Assembly: GCA_028278005.1 (NCBI GenBank)
Contig: JANQFD010000011.1
Location: 1-18,772, forward strand
DNA length: 18,772 nucleotides
Direction: 5' to 3'
DNA from: Chlorobium sp.
Lineage (GTDB): Bacteria > Bacteroidota > Chlorobiia > Chlorobiales > Chlorobiaceae
Part shown: piece after piece, positions 7,237 to 14,878 of the stretch
Layout of the letters: each line of letters starts with the position of its first letter
How positions within the stretch are numbered: position 1 is the stretch's first letter
Position numbers and translations under genes: made by a program
The notes under the pieces: model-generated
What the model was told of the DNA's origin: nothing
The model's database searches: none
The model's input: the letters and a program-made list of their open reading frames with translations, nothing else

Positions 7237-8697
7237 TCATTTTTCAGATACCTTCATGAGCATGTCTGCAAGGAGAGTCCAAAATTTCCCCACCGACTCA
7301 ATGTGAACCTTTTCAGCGGGAGAATGAGGATTACGGATCGTCGGACCGAAAGAGATCATGTCGAGCGCCGGATAGGTTGCCCCGATTATCCCGCATTCAA
7401 GACCGGCGTGAACCGCATGAACTGTCGGGTTTTTCCCGAAATTCTCCCTGTAGATTTTCCGCATGCTTTCAAGAACCGGCGATTCCGGATCGGGTTTCCA
7501 GCCGGGGTATCCCCCATCGAACACCGAGACAGCTCCGGCAAGATCGAAAACGCTTTCTATCATCGTCCGGAGATCATCACGAGCGGAATCAACCGAACTT
7601 CGGAGCAGGCATTCGACGTTGATCGTGCTATCATCTGATTGTATCGTTGCGAGGTTATTGGATGTTTCAACCAGACCGGGAATTTCTCCGCTCATGCGCA
7701 TTACTCCGTTCGGGCAGGCATACACAGCCTTGAGCATTGCAAAAAAAACACTCTCGTCAATGACACTTCGAGGGGTTTCGACAAGCTCGGCTTCAATGAC
7801 AAGGCCCGGATCGGATGCAGAGAATTCATTTTTTATATCCCGGGCTTTTTTTGCAATGTCCTTCACCAGCAACTCCGCATTATAGGCATGGACGGTTACC
7901 GTTGCAGTGGATTCACGTGGAATGGCATTGGAAAGGCTTCCGCCTCGGATTGAGGATAAAAGCAGTCCGTGGCGGATATATCCGTCATAGAGTATACGGT
8001 TCATGATCTTGTTGGCATTGCCGCGGCCCAGATGAATATCCATGCCGCTATGGCCTCCCTTCAATCCGCCTACCCTGATCCTGAATCCTGTATAACCTTC
8101 AGGAACAGGGTCAGACGTGTACCTGAAAACGGTTTTGCCATAGAGGCCGCCCGCACAACCTGTAAAAAGCCGACCTTCGTCTTCCGAATCCAGGTTCAGG
8201 AGGATATCCCCTTTGAGTAATCCCGGTTTCAGGCCGAAAGCTCCGGTCATGCCGCTTTCCTCATCGCTGGTGAAAAGCGCTTCGACCGGCCCGTGCTGCA
8301 AGTCAGCAGATGCAAGTACAGCCATTGCCGCCGCTATCCCGATACCGTTGTCAGCTCCCAGTGTTGTACCGTCGGCACGCACCCAGTCACCGTCAACAAT
8401 CGCCTCTATCGGATCTTCTTTAAAATCGTGATCTTTTCCGCTGTTCTTCTGCGGTACCATGTCGAGATGAGCTTGCAGGATGACTCCCTTGCGGTTTTCC
8501 ATGCCGGGCGAGGCCGGTTTGCGGATGATCACGTTCCCGGCACTGTCAACAATGGTTTCCAGCCCCAGATGCCTTCCGAATTCAGAGATGAAAGTCCTTA
8601 TTTTTTCCTCATGACCCGACGGGCGCGGAATCCGCGTCAGGCTATAAAAGTACTTCCATATTTCCTGCGGCTTCAATCCTTGAATATCGCTGCTCAT
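7237..8697 (-). CDS. pepD: Cytosol non-specific dipeptidase PepD (aminoacyl-histidine dipeptidase, M20)
   Basis: Hydrolyses a broad range of dipeptides, including Xaa-His, in the cytoplasm with two metal ions. At 486 residues it is the length of E. coli PepD (485). The M20 active site is complete: AHLDMVP gives metal ligand H77 and catalytic-site D79, GADNGIG gives bridging D116, SDEESG gives general base E146 and ligand E147, LNLDSED gives D170, and RNPHSP near the C-terminus gives H458. The lid domain lies between roughly residues 190 and 400 (GGLKGGHSGMDIHLGRGNA marks its start). The ATG at 8697 is the first in frame that gives the full conserved N-terminus (GLKPQEIWKYF). It has an intergenic gap of 167 bp to the hydrolase and is divergent from the small gene at 8861, so it probably has its own promoter. 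Confidence 0.93.
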   Translation of the reverse strand: MSSDIQGLKPQEIWKYFYSLTRIPRPSGHEEKIRTFISEFGRHLGLETIVDSAGNVIIRKPASPGMENRKGVILQAHLDMVPQKNSGKDHDFKEDPIEAIVDGDWVRADGTTLGADNGIGIAAAMAVLASADLQHGPVEALFTSDEESGMTGAFGLKPGLLKGDILLNLDSEDEGRLFTGCAGGLYGKTVFRYTSDPVPEGYTGFRIRVGGLKGGHSGMDIHLGRGNANKIMNRILYDGYIRHGLLLSSIRGGSLSNAIPRESTATVTVHAYNAELLVKDIAKKARDIKNEFSASDPGLVIEAELVETPRSVIDESVFFAMLKAVYACPNGVMRMSGEIPGLVETSNNLATIQSDDSTINVECLLRSSVDSARDDLRTMIESVFDLAGAVSVFDGGYPGWKPDPESPVLESMRKIYRENFGKNPTVHAVHAGLECGIIGATYPALDMISFGPTIRNPHSPAEKVHIESVGKFWTLLADMLMKVSEK

Positions 8698-8802
8698 AAA
8701 CGGTATGATTCCTGTTATTATTCCTTAAGGGTGCCTCTGTTTTTTTCAGGATACAGTTACGATGTCTCCCGATGTACAATCATTCATCCTTCAATCATTT
8801 AT

Positions 8803-8810
8803 GCTATATT
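8803..8810 (+). promoter_or_regulatory. Candidate extended -10 promoter for the 74-residue gene
   Basis: TG, one base, then TATATT (8805-8810) forms an extended -10 element, which can work with a poor -35 box. Transcription from about 8816 would give a leader of about 45 bases to the ATG at 8861. Confidence 0.35.
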
Positions 8811-8860
8811 TACAGTAACATGCAATCAGGCATTCCTGCAAACATAAAACCTCTACCATC

Positions 8861-9085
8861 ATGGCTAATACCGAAGGAGTTTTTTCCGATCTGTTCAACG
8901 CAGCAGGCAACACAACCCAGAACCTGGCAGAAAACGTGCTCGACGGAGCCTCGAACGTCACGAATGCAGCCCAGGAGTATGCAAACATCTGTATTTCCAT
9001 TGCCACCGGTGCCACAACCACCGCGTTACAACTTATTCAGGATGTTACTTCAGCCATCTCCTCATCCCTCAACCCGAAACAGTAA
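8861..9085 (+). CDS. Small acidic helical protein of unknown function
   Basis: A 74-residue protein I do not recognise. It is rich in Ala, Asn, Thr, Ser and Gln, has six acidic residues (E5, D10, E24, D28, E39, D61) and only one basic residue (K73), and holds one Cys (C44). Residues about 6-42 read as an amphipathic helix with a loose 15-residue repeat (NAAGNTTQNLAENVL, then DGASNVTNAAQEYAN). Residues 43-70 are more hydrophobic but punctuated by Thr and Ser (ICISIATGATTTALQLIQ), so a membrane span is doubtful. The style resembles phasin-like or other surface-coating helices, but that is only a resemblance. The ATG lacks a clear ribosome binding site. Support for its being real: coherent composition, its own candidate promoter, and a position between divergent pepD and the convergent Usp operon where no other gene fits. 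Confidence 0.6.
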   Translation: MANTEGVFSDLFNAAGNTTQNLAENVLDGASNVTNAAQEYANICISIATGATTTALQLIQDVTSAISSSLNPKQ

Positions 9086-9100
9086 AAGCCTGCCCGACAA

Positions 9101-9136
9101 GAAAAAACCTCCTTGCCACGGACACTGCAGGGAGGT
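9101..9136 (-). terminator. Intrinsic terminator of the antiporter-Usp operon
   Basis: On the minus strand a 10-bp stem (ACCTCCCTGC at 9127-9136 with GCAAGGAGGT at 9107-9116, one G-U pair) with a 10-base loop is followed by TTTTTTC (9101-9107). It lies about 95 bp past the Usp stop at 9232 and only 15 bp past the stop of the convergent 74-residue gene. Read on the plus strand the same hairpin lacks a T-tract, so it chiefly serves the minus-strand operon. Confidence 0.7.
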
Positions 9137-9231
9137 CTATCCTCAATATATCCGGCCACTCTATCCTGCACGCCCTTAAAAACAAAAAAACAGTTCAGCT
9201 TGTTCTTGTGCATTGTGTAAAACTTACTGTC

Positions 9232-10173
9232 TCAATATGCCCTGACGGGTGAGACGAAACCGACGGGCTTGAGAGCCATAAGGGAGCAGCTGATTTCGCT
9301 GAGAATGTTTTCGGCCGTATTGCCGATAAGGAAACCGAGGACACCGGTTCTTGCAACAGTACCCATAACCAGAATGTCGACATCCTCCTTTTCGACAAAC
9401 TCCGGTATGAGCATATCTGGGTTTCCTCTCATGCGATGTACCTTGTGATTCAAGCCTATACCCGACTCTTCGATAAGGGCTTTAAGAGAAGTCTGGTGAT
9501 CGGCATCGGCTTCCCTGATATTCTTTTCCTGCTCTTCCTCGGTGATGTTAGCCCAGGCTTTGTATCGCAGGAACTGCTCGAGCTCATAGTCCCAGCAGGA
9601 AAGAATGCTCAACGATCCTTCAAACGCATCCGCCATCGAGCGGGAAAGCTGTAAAAGCCTGATTGAAAGAGCTTTTTCTCTTGAATCGCGGTTTTCAGGA
9701 TCAACTGCGACTGCAATACTTGCCTTGCCCAGGTCATGCTTGACCGGTCTGGCCAACCAAACGGCACTTGGACATTTTCTGAGCAATGTCATATCCGTCG
9801 ACCTGAAACCTTTGCCGTTTTCACCCGGCTCGGCTTCTTTAATAACCAGATCGTCCCCTTCTTTCAACACATGCCGGATCACCTCAATAGCAGGAGGAAT
9901 GTCCACTTTCTGACGCACGACACGCAAAGGAACCTTATCGCTACTGAATTTCAAGGCCTGACGGGTCTTTTCAAGCTCAACCGAGAGCTGCTCCTGCAGA
10001 TATTTCCCGTAGGAATCCGAATAGGTGTCCTGTGTTTTCGGCAGAGCCGGATAGACAAGCAAAACGTCCAGGCTCACCTGATTGGCGGCAGCGAGTTTCA
10101 TAGCCTGCTTCAGGCCTTCGGTCTCGTTAAAAACACCCTCTGTTACGTACAGTATGTCATTAAATTTTCGCAT
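9232..10173 (-). CDS. Tandem universal stress protein, UspE-like
   Basis: A 313-residue cytoplasmic protein with two Usp domains, about residues 3-140 (opening FNDILYVTEGVFNETEGLK) and about 150-303 (opening KASIAVAVDPENRD). E. coli UspE has the same two-domain plan and about 316 residues. The second domain ends in GTVARTGVLGFLIGNTAENI from residue 271. In ATP-binding Usp proteins this is G-x2-G-x9-G-(S/T); here the second Gly is Ala274 and the last Ser/Thr is Asn285, the latter as in UspE, so nucleotide binding cannot be assumed. The start at 10173 has GGGAG seven bases upstream and gives the standard domain start; the frame is open further upstream only because it overlaps the antiporter gene. 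It overlaps that gene by 14 bp, implying translational coupling, and probably modulates or reports on the transporter under stress (inference). Confidence 0.85.
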   Translation of the reverse strand: MRKFNDILYVTEGVFNETEGLKQAMKLAAANQVSLDVLLVYPALPKTQDTYSDSYGKYLQEQLSVELEKTRQALKFSSDKVPLRVVRQKVDIPPAIEVIRHVLKEGDDLVIKEAEPGENGKGFRSTDMTLLRKCPSAVWLARPVKHDLGKASIAVAVDPENRDSREKALSIRLLQLSRSMADAFEGSLSILSCWDYELEQFLRYKAWANITEEEQEKNIREADADHQTSLKALIEESGIGLNHKVHRMRGNPDMLIPEFVEKEDVDILVMGTVARTGVLGFLIGNTAENILSEISCSLMALKPVGFVSPVRAY

Positions 10174-11923
10174 GGTCATTCTCCCTGCCGCCGGTCGGGG
10201 CATTTTCATTTTGGGGATATTCGCACTGCATTGCCTCAGCCAGACGTTCTGCAGCACGCTTGGCCGCATCATAGAATGGCAGAAACACGACATCGGCCCC
10301 TTTTGACTTCAAGGTATCCCTTTCATCAATTTTTTGGGTAGAAACAGCAATTTTTCCATTGTATTTCTGCTGTTTCAGGGCATCGATCAAGGCTATGCGG
10401 GGATCTTCGTGGGTAAGTCCGAGGAAATCGTACTGTGCAACCGACGAAACAACCCACTGTACTCCCCCAAGTGGCAGGGAGGCTATGAATTCCTGGTCGG
10501 AAGCGTCCCCGTAAACAGCCTTGAATCCCTTTTTTTTCCATCTTCGGACCTCATCGGGATTGAAATCGACTGCGAGGAGACGGTATCCGTCTTTCTTGAG
10601 GTAGTGTGCAACTGCAGAACCGTATCGACCCAACCCGAACAACACGATGTCATACTTTCCGGAATCTACCAGCTCCTTATCCTGTGTCCGTTCAGCAGCT
10701 GAAGAACGTTTTTCGAAAATGCCCAGAACAGGCTCCAGAAAATCATAGAGCATGTGCGAATAGGTTATCATGTAGACCGACAAAGCTATGGTTATCAATC
10801 CTACAAGGGTGACCAGACCGAGAGCTTCCTCAGAAAGATGCCCGATTTGAAGCCCCATGGCGATAAAAATCAGGGAAAACTCGCTGATCTGTGCAACCGT
10901 AAGCCCGGCAAGGAACGACGTGCGTTTTTTATAACCGAGAAAGCCCATGATGACCATGACAATCAGCGGATTACCGACAAGGACAAATAAAGAAAAAACA
11001 ATTGCCGGATAAATCTGGCTGCCGAGCAACTCGAGTTCTATATGCATACCCAGAGCGATGAAAAAGAACAGCAGCAGAAAATCCCGAACCGTTGCAAGTC
11101 GTGACAGAATTGTTTCGCGGAAAGGGGTTGAAGCCAGAGAGACGCCTGCAAGCAGCCCCCCAAGCTCTTTACTGAAACCAAAGTAACTGCCCAGTGAAGC
11201 CAACAGGGCTGCCCAGCCGATTGCAAAGGTAATGAGAAGTTCCGGAGACTTGACGATGCGGCTCACAATAGGTGTTGCGAGAAAACGGATAAACAGGGCC
11301 ACAAAGAAGAGCAGCAGGACTCCATACAACAGAATGGTGGCAATCTGCATCAGCGCATTGCTCTCGACACCGGCCTGAGAGTTAATCCCGAAGGCCGAAA
11401 GAATCATCATCGCAAGCACTACGACCAGGTCCTGAACGATGAGAAAACCGATAGCAATACGCCCGTGCAGAGAATCGACTTCTTTTTTATCAGATAACAG
11501 TTTGACAATTATAATCGTACTCGAAAACGTCAGCGCTATGGCAACATAGAGGGAGGTTATTACTTCGAGTCCCATGAGACGACCGATAAAAAATCCGGCC
11601 ACCGAAGTAAACAGAACCTGACCGAGCCCGGTAGCAAGCGATACCAGTCCCATTGACCGAATAAGCTTCAGATCGAGCTTCAACCCGACAAGAAACAGCA
11701 GGAGCGCAATACCAAGATCAGCAAGAAGCTGTACTTTTTCTTCTGATTGAACGATGTCGAACACAGAGGGCCCTGCAAGAATACCAACCGCAATAAAACT
11801 CACGATCATCGGCTGGCGAAGCAACAGGCTCACTGCACCTACAAGAGCCGCAAGGACTATCAATGAGGTAATCTCGTAAAAAGGTACTGTATGGATGATG
11901 CTTAGATCCGGCATGCGTAACAT
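10160..11923 (-). CDS. Kef-type monovalent cation:proton antiporter (CPA2) with RCK/TrkA-N domain
   Basis: An inner-membrane protein of 587 residues that likely exchanges K+ or Na+ for protons, or effluxes K+. Residues about 10-390 form the Na/H-exchanger domain with 11-13 hydrophobic helices; LLLFLVGLKLDLKLIRSMG and TFSSTIIIVKLLSDKK are typical CPA2 segments. Residues about 420-540 are an RCK/TrkA-N regulatory domain with the nucleotide-binding GLGRYG and an acidic residue after the second strand (AVDFNPDEV), which suggests NAD(H) binding. KefB/KefC are gated by glutathione adducts, but the ligand here is unknown, and green sulfur bacteria are not known for glutathione. The ATG at 11923 has AGGA about 5 bases upstream; the ATG at 11914 is an alternative, while the longer upstream frame is Cys-rich and unlike the family. 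First gene of an operon with the Usp gene. Confidence 0.88.
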   Translation of the reverse strand: MLRMPDLSIIHTVPFYEITSLIVLAALVGAVSLLLRQPMIVSFIAVGILAGPSVFDIVQSEEKVQLLADLGIALLLFLVGLKLDLKLIRSMGLVSLATGLGQVLFTSVAGFFIGRLMGLEVITSLYVAIALTFSSTIIIVKLLSDKKEVDSLHGRIAIGFLIVQDLVVVLAMMILSAFGINSQAGVESNALMQIATILLYGVLLLFFVALFIRFLATPIVSRIVKSPELLITFAIGWAALLASLGSYFGFSKELGGLLAGVSLASTPFRETILSRLATVRDFLLLFFFIALGMHIELELLGSQIYPAIVFSLFVLVGNPLIVMVIMGFLGYKKRTSFLAGLTVAQISEFSLIFIAMGLQIGHLSEEALGLVTLVGLITIALSVYMITYSHMLYDFLEPVLGIFEKRSSAAERTQDKELVDSGKYDIVLFGLGRYGSAVAHYLKKDGYRLLAVDFNPDEVRRWKKKGFKAVYGDASDQEFIASLPLGGVQWVVSSVAQYDFLGLTHEDPRIALIDALKQQKYNGKIAVSTQKIDERDTLKSKGADVVFLPFYDAAKRAAERLAEAMQCEYPQNENAPTGGRENDHAKI

Positions 11924-12155
11924 GTTGTCCTGTTTACTGCAAGGGTCACATACATACAATGTTTCTTGCACACAGAAAAGTTCATGGCAGAAGCATGAAT
12001 TCCTCAAATCCTGTCTTTCTGCAATATCATGCCAAATAGATATGAAAGGAGTTTTTTGTGTAATTTTATTTCCGGATACCCATCAAGTGATAAGAGAGAG
12101 CGCCGGAAGAAGACAAGACATCTCTCGGATGACCGATCATCTTCAGATGATTTCC

Positions 12156-13745
12156 ATGAAAAAAGCACTTATCATCCTCGGCATCAGCCTGGCTGTGATT
12201 GTTACGGGCCTGCTTGTTGTACTGATGCTTCTCACATCGGATCAACCGAAACCACCCGATCCCGTTACAAAAGAAGTCATCGTTGATATCCCCGTTTCCA
12301 CCTTCAATGTTCCGGTAAGGCTGAAAATCGAAACGCTCGCCGGCTATCTTAACCGGAAAATCACCGGCACATTTCTGGAAAAGAATCTTTTTCTTCAGTC
12401 CTCAAGGAATGAAGAAGTACGCCTGACGCTCACAAGAAAAGAAGATTTGACCATCAGCTCCGATGGCAAGATGCTGGTGTGCAAGCTTCCGCTTGATGTG
12501 AAGGTCACCTTGCTGAAAAGCCGTCTTGGAAAAACCGTTACCGGATGGTTCAAACCCGTACATACAAGTCTTCTGGTCACAGTATCAACTCCGGTTTCGC
12601 TCGATGAAAACTGGAGTCTGGTAACAGATTTTAAAATAACCGGATACAGGTGGACCAAAGAGCCTTTGCTGCACATAGGCCCGTTTACCATACAACTCAC
12701 AAAACTGCTGAACAAAGAGATAGGAAAGAAAAACGAACTCTTTACGAGAGTACTCAACCGGGAAATCAACAAGGAAGTAAGCCTGAAACCAACGGTTTCC
12801 GATGTATGGAAAAGCCTGCAAAAACCTGTGACCATCGCAAGAAATCCTGCGGAGATATGGTTACGGTTTCTTTGCCGTGACATACAGGGCAGGATACAGT
12901 TGAGCCAGTCAGACATTACCTGTTTCACAAGTTTGCAGGCAAAAACCCTGGTCGTTACGGACACAGCTGAAACAGCCGATCTGAAACAGCTGCCCGATTT
13001 TAGCAGGTTGCCGGAAACAGATAAAACAACCCAATCGAATATCTACCTCTATGCCTATACAACCTTCGATGAAATCAATGAACAGCTAACCGGCTATTTT
13101 CAGGGCAAAACTTTTTCTGCCAGAGGTCGTACCATAAAAATAAAGCATATTCGGGCCTACGCTTCGACTCAAGGCTTGACCATCGCAGTTGAAACTGACA
13201 AAGCCTTTAAAGGATCTCTGTTCATGAGTGGAGAGCTGCTATTCGACCTGGCCGGACAGCGACTGAAGGTGCAAAACTTCGATTATGCCATCGATTCGAA
13301 AAACACCCTGATTAAAACAGGAGATGAACTTCTCCATGCCCGCATAAAAAAGGCCGTTGCATCGAAGCTGCATGTCGATCTCGATACCCTGATCAGCAAG
13401 GTTCCGGCACTGCTTCACGATGCCATTGCCAGTGGAAAAGCCGGGAAAGCAATCACCCTGTCAGTGGAAAAACCCGAAATCAGGCATTGCGATATTCTTC
13501 TGGGGGAAAAACGTATTCATATGGTGCTTCATGTTCTGGCAGAAACAGATCTTGAGATCAAGAGAATAAAAACCGGACGGAAAATCAATATTTCCGACAC
13601 CGGCAAACCATACCCCGTCCCTGCAGACCATGCAATAAAAAAGCCGCTCTGGCAGCGGCTTTCCTCAAGATCTATCAAACAACAGCTTAATACTGGAAAC
13701 GGCGTGTCGGCCTTTCTTCACGCGGCCTTGCCTGATTTACTCTGA
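12156..13745 (+). CDS. DUF4403 family protein, N-terminally anchored
   Basis: A 529-residue protein exported or anchored by one N-terminal hydrophobic segment (residues about 3-28, KALIILGISLAVIVTGLLVV). The rest is beta-rich with no catalytic motif, and fits DUF4403 as I know it: an early VDIPVSTFNVPVRLKIETLAGYLN segment, repeated short amphipathic strands, and a terminal region with LLGEKRIHMVLHVLAE. The function is unknown; a role at the outer membrane or in lipid handling would be speculation. I start at the ATG at 12156 directly before the hydrophobic segment; in-frame ATGs at 12147, 12129 and 12042 are possible and none has a convincing ribosome binding site. The last 40 or so codons pass through the terminator and the final 59 bp of the opposite RRM gene, so the C-terminal tail is probably a late extension. 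Confidence 0.65.
   Translation: MKKALIILGISLAVIVTGLLVVLMLLTSDQPKPPDPVTKEVIVDIPVSTFNVPVRLKIETLAGYLNRKITGTFLEKNLFLQSSRNEEVRLTLTRKEDLTISSDGKMLVCKLPLDVKVTLLKSRLGKTVTGWFKPVHTSLLVTVSTPVSLDENWSLVTDFKITGYRWTKEPLLHIGPFTIQLTKLLNKEIGKKNELFTRVLNREINKEVSLKPTVSDVWKSLQKPVTIARNPAEIWLRFLCRDIQGRIQLSQSDITCFTSLQAKTLVVTDTAETADLKQLPDFSRLPETDKTTQSNIYLYAYTTFDEINEQLTGYFQGKTFSARGRTIKIKHIRAYASTQGLTIAVETDKAFKGSLFMSGELLFDLAGQRLKVQNFDYAIDSKNTLIKTGDELLHARIKKAVASKLHVDLDTLISKVPALLHDAIASGKAGKAITLSVEKPEIRHCDILLGEKRIHMVLHVLAETDLEIKRIKTGRKINISDTGKPYPVPADHAIKKPLWQRLSSRSIKQQLNTGNGVSAFLHAALPDLL
13634..13662 (-). terminator. Intrinsic terminator of the RRM gene, inside the DUF4403 frame
   Basis: A perfect 9-bp stem (AAAGCCGCT at 13640-13648 against AGCGGCTTT at 13654-13662) with a 5-base loop. 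On the minus strand it is followed by a T-rich run ending near 13634. It starts 25 bp past the RRM stop. On the plus strand only TTTCC follows, so it is mainly a minus-strand terminator. Confidence 0.78.
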
Positions 13746-13959
13746 TGGGGCGACCGTTCAGCTCGCTGTCATTCAAAGCTTCGATGGCGGCATTTGCCTG
13801 ATCATCGTTCGGCATTTCAACAAAACCGAAACCTTTTGAGCGACCGGTAAATTTGTCTGTGATGATATTAGAACTGGAGACTTCTCCGAATTCGCCAAAC
13901 GCTTCACGCAGTTGATCCTCGGTTACACCATACTCCAGGTTGCCAATGTAAATGTTCAT
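13687..13959 (-). CDS. Single-RRM RNA-binding protein (RNP-1 type)
   Basis: A 90-residue cytoplasmic protein made of one RNA recognition motif. RNP2 is IYIGNL (residues 3-8) and RNP1 is KGFGFVEM (42-49), with the aromatic residues that stack on RNA in place; the strand-helix-strand order is complete (EDQLREAFGEFGEV, then ANAAIEALNDSELNGRPIRV). A short basic tail (ARPREERPTRRFQY) follows. Small RRM proteins of this kind in cyanobacteria and other bacteria are often cold-induced and bind single-stranded or structured RNA; that role here is inferred. The ATG at 13959 has a good ribosome binding site (GAGGT, spacing about 7). A structured leader precedes it, and a strong terminator follows. Its last 59 bp overlap the convergent DUF4403 frame. 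Confidence 0.92.
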   Translation of the reverse strand: MNIYIGNLEYGVTEDQLREAFGEFGEVSSSNIITDKFTGRSKGFGFVEMPNDDQANAAIEALNDSELNGRPIRVNQARPREERPTRRFQY

Positions 13960-13980
13960 GTCTTTACCTCATGGTAGTGT

Positions 13981-14045
13981 GTGCTTTGATCAAAAGAGAG
14001 ACGCCGTCAAATAATCAAAAGCACAAATCACCTGAAAGCGTTCAG
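13981..14045 (-). promoter_or_regulatory. Inverted repeats in the leader of the RRM gene
   Basis: Arms GTGCTTTGAT (13981-13990) and ATCAAAAGCAC (14014-14024) can pair apart from one bulged A, around a loop of 23 bases, ending about 20 bp before the start codon. The octamer ATCAAAAG occurs twice, 25 bp apart (13989 and 14014). Just upstream lies a near-palindrome CTGAAAGCGTTCAG (14032-14045). These could be an RNA structure for autoregulation or temperature response, or a protein operator; I cannot tell which. Confidence 0.35.
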
Positions 14046-14100
14046 CCAACCATTGACTGACGTGTAAATATACTTTTTTCTCACAGAGATATCAAAATCA

Positions 14101-14862
14101 TTACAACCGCGCCCCCCCTGAAATCTCGATGACCTGCCCGGTAATGAAAGAAGCGTCGTCCGAAGCCAGAAAAAGAGCTGCTTTTGCTACGTCTTCCGGA
14201 GATGCGATACGCTTCAGGGGATAACGCTCCGCAGCTGCCTCAGCCATTGCAAGCCATTTATCACGACCAAGGACTTTTTGAAAAACCGGTACATCGACCA
14301 GCGCCGGAGCAAGTGCATTAACCGTGATGTTGTACTGTCCCATCGCCATAGCAAGAGAGCGCGTAAACGAGAAGATCCCTCCCTTGGAAGCCGAATATGA
14401 AAACTGCCCCGGGCTTCCGCGATAAACCAGCGAACTCATGTTGACAATTCTGCCGTATGCGAGCGGTTTCATGATCCGGCAAGCCTCCCTGCAGCAGAGA
14501 ATACATGATTTCAGGTTGAGATCGATGTTCCGGCTCATACGTTCGTAGTCTATCGACTCGACATCTGCAACCGGTTCATGATCACCCCCTGCTATGTTCA
14601 CAAGGATATCGAGAGCCGGATGTGATGATCCGATTTCGGAAAAGAGTTTCAGAATATCTTCTTCACGGGTAAGATCCGCAGGCATTACCGTGACATTGTC
14701 GCCGCCCTGACTGCGTATCTCACTCTCCACGGCAAGACATGCATCCCGTTTGCAGTCGCTGAGAATTACCGATGCACCCTCCGAGGAAAAAATTCCGGCG
14801 GTCGTGCTGCCGATTCCTCCGGCGGCACCGGTTATGAGAGCTGTTTTGCCGCTTAATCTCAT
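14101..14862 (-). CDS. Short-chain dehydrogenase/reductase, FabG-like
   Basis: A classical SDR of 253 residues that should reduce a keto group or oxidise an alcohol in the cytoplasm. The cofactor loop TGAAGGIG is at residues 11-18, NIAGG at 89-93, and the catalytic set is complete: N116 (NLKS), S143 (NMSS), Y156 and K160 (YSASK). Asp36 after the second strand favours NAD(H) over NADP(H), which points away from a housekeeping FabG and toward an alcohol or 3-hydroxyacyl dehydrogenase; the substrate is unknown. AAAGG lies about 6 bases before the ATG at 14862. The gap to the upstream VWA gene is only 16 bp, so the two are very likely cotranscribed, with the acyl-CoA ligase further upstream. The C-terminal ISGGARL ends where the family ends. 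Confidence 0.88.
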   Translation of the reverse strand: MRLSGKTALITGAAGGIGSTTAGIFSSEGASVILSDCKRDACLAVESEIRSQGGDNVTVMPADLTREEDILKLFSEIGSSHPALDILVNIAGGDHEPVADVESIDYERMSRNIDLNLKSCILCCREACRIMKPLAYGRIVNMSSLVYRGSPGQFSYSASKGGIFSFTRSLAMAMGQYNITVNALAPALVDVPVFQKVLGRDKWLAMAEAAAERYPLKRIASPEDVAKAALFLASDDASFITGQVIEISGGARL

Positions 14863-14878
14863 GGGTGCCTTTTTTTAT

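Noticed and set aside
8772..9179. 135-codon plus-strand frame overlapping the 74-residue gene
   Set aside because: Pro/Ser/Gln-rich out-of-frame reading across an intergenic promoter, the smaller gene and the terminator; the 74-codon frame is the more protein-like.
10174..10293. Upstream 40-codon extension of the Usp frame
   Set aside because: It overlaps the antiporter coding region, is unlike any Usp N-terminus, and the ATG at 10173 has a good ribosome binding site.
11924..12007. 28-codon Cys-rich extension of the antiporter (MRNSCFCHEL)
   Set aside because: Unlike the family N-terminus, no ribosome binding site, while AGGA precedes the ATG at 11923.
11895..12155. Long N-terminal extension of the DUF4403 frame
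   Set aside because: It overlaps the divergent antiporter start and would bury the signal segment some 87 residues in.
12395..12964. 189-codon minus-strand frame inside the DUF4403 gene
   Set aside because: Antisense to the DUF4403 frame, Ser/Thr/Val-rich with no domain, no start signal.
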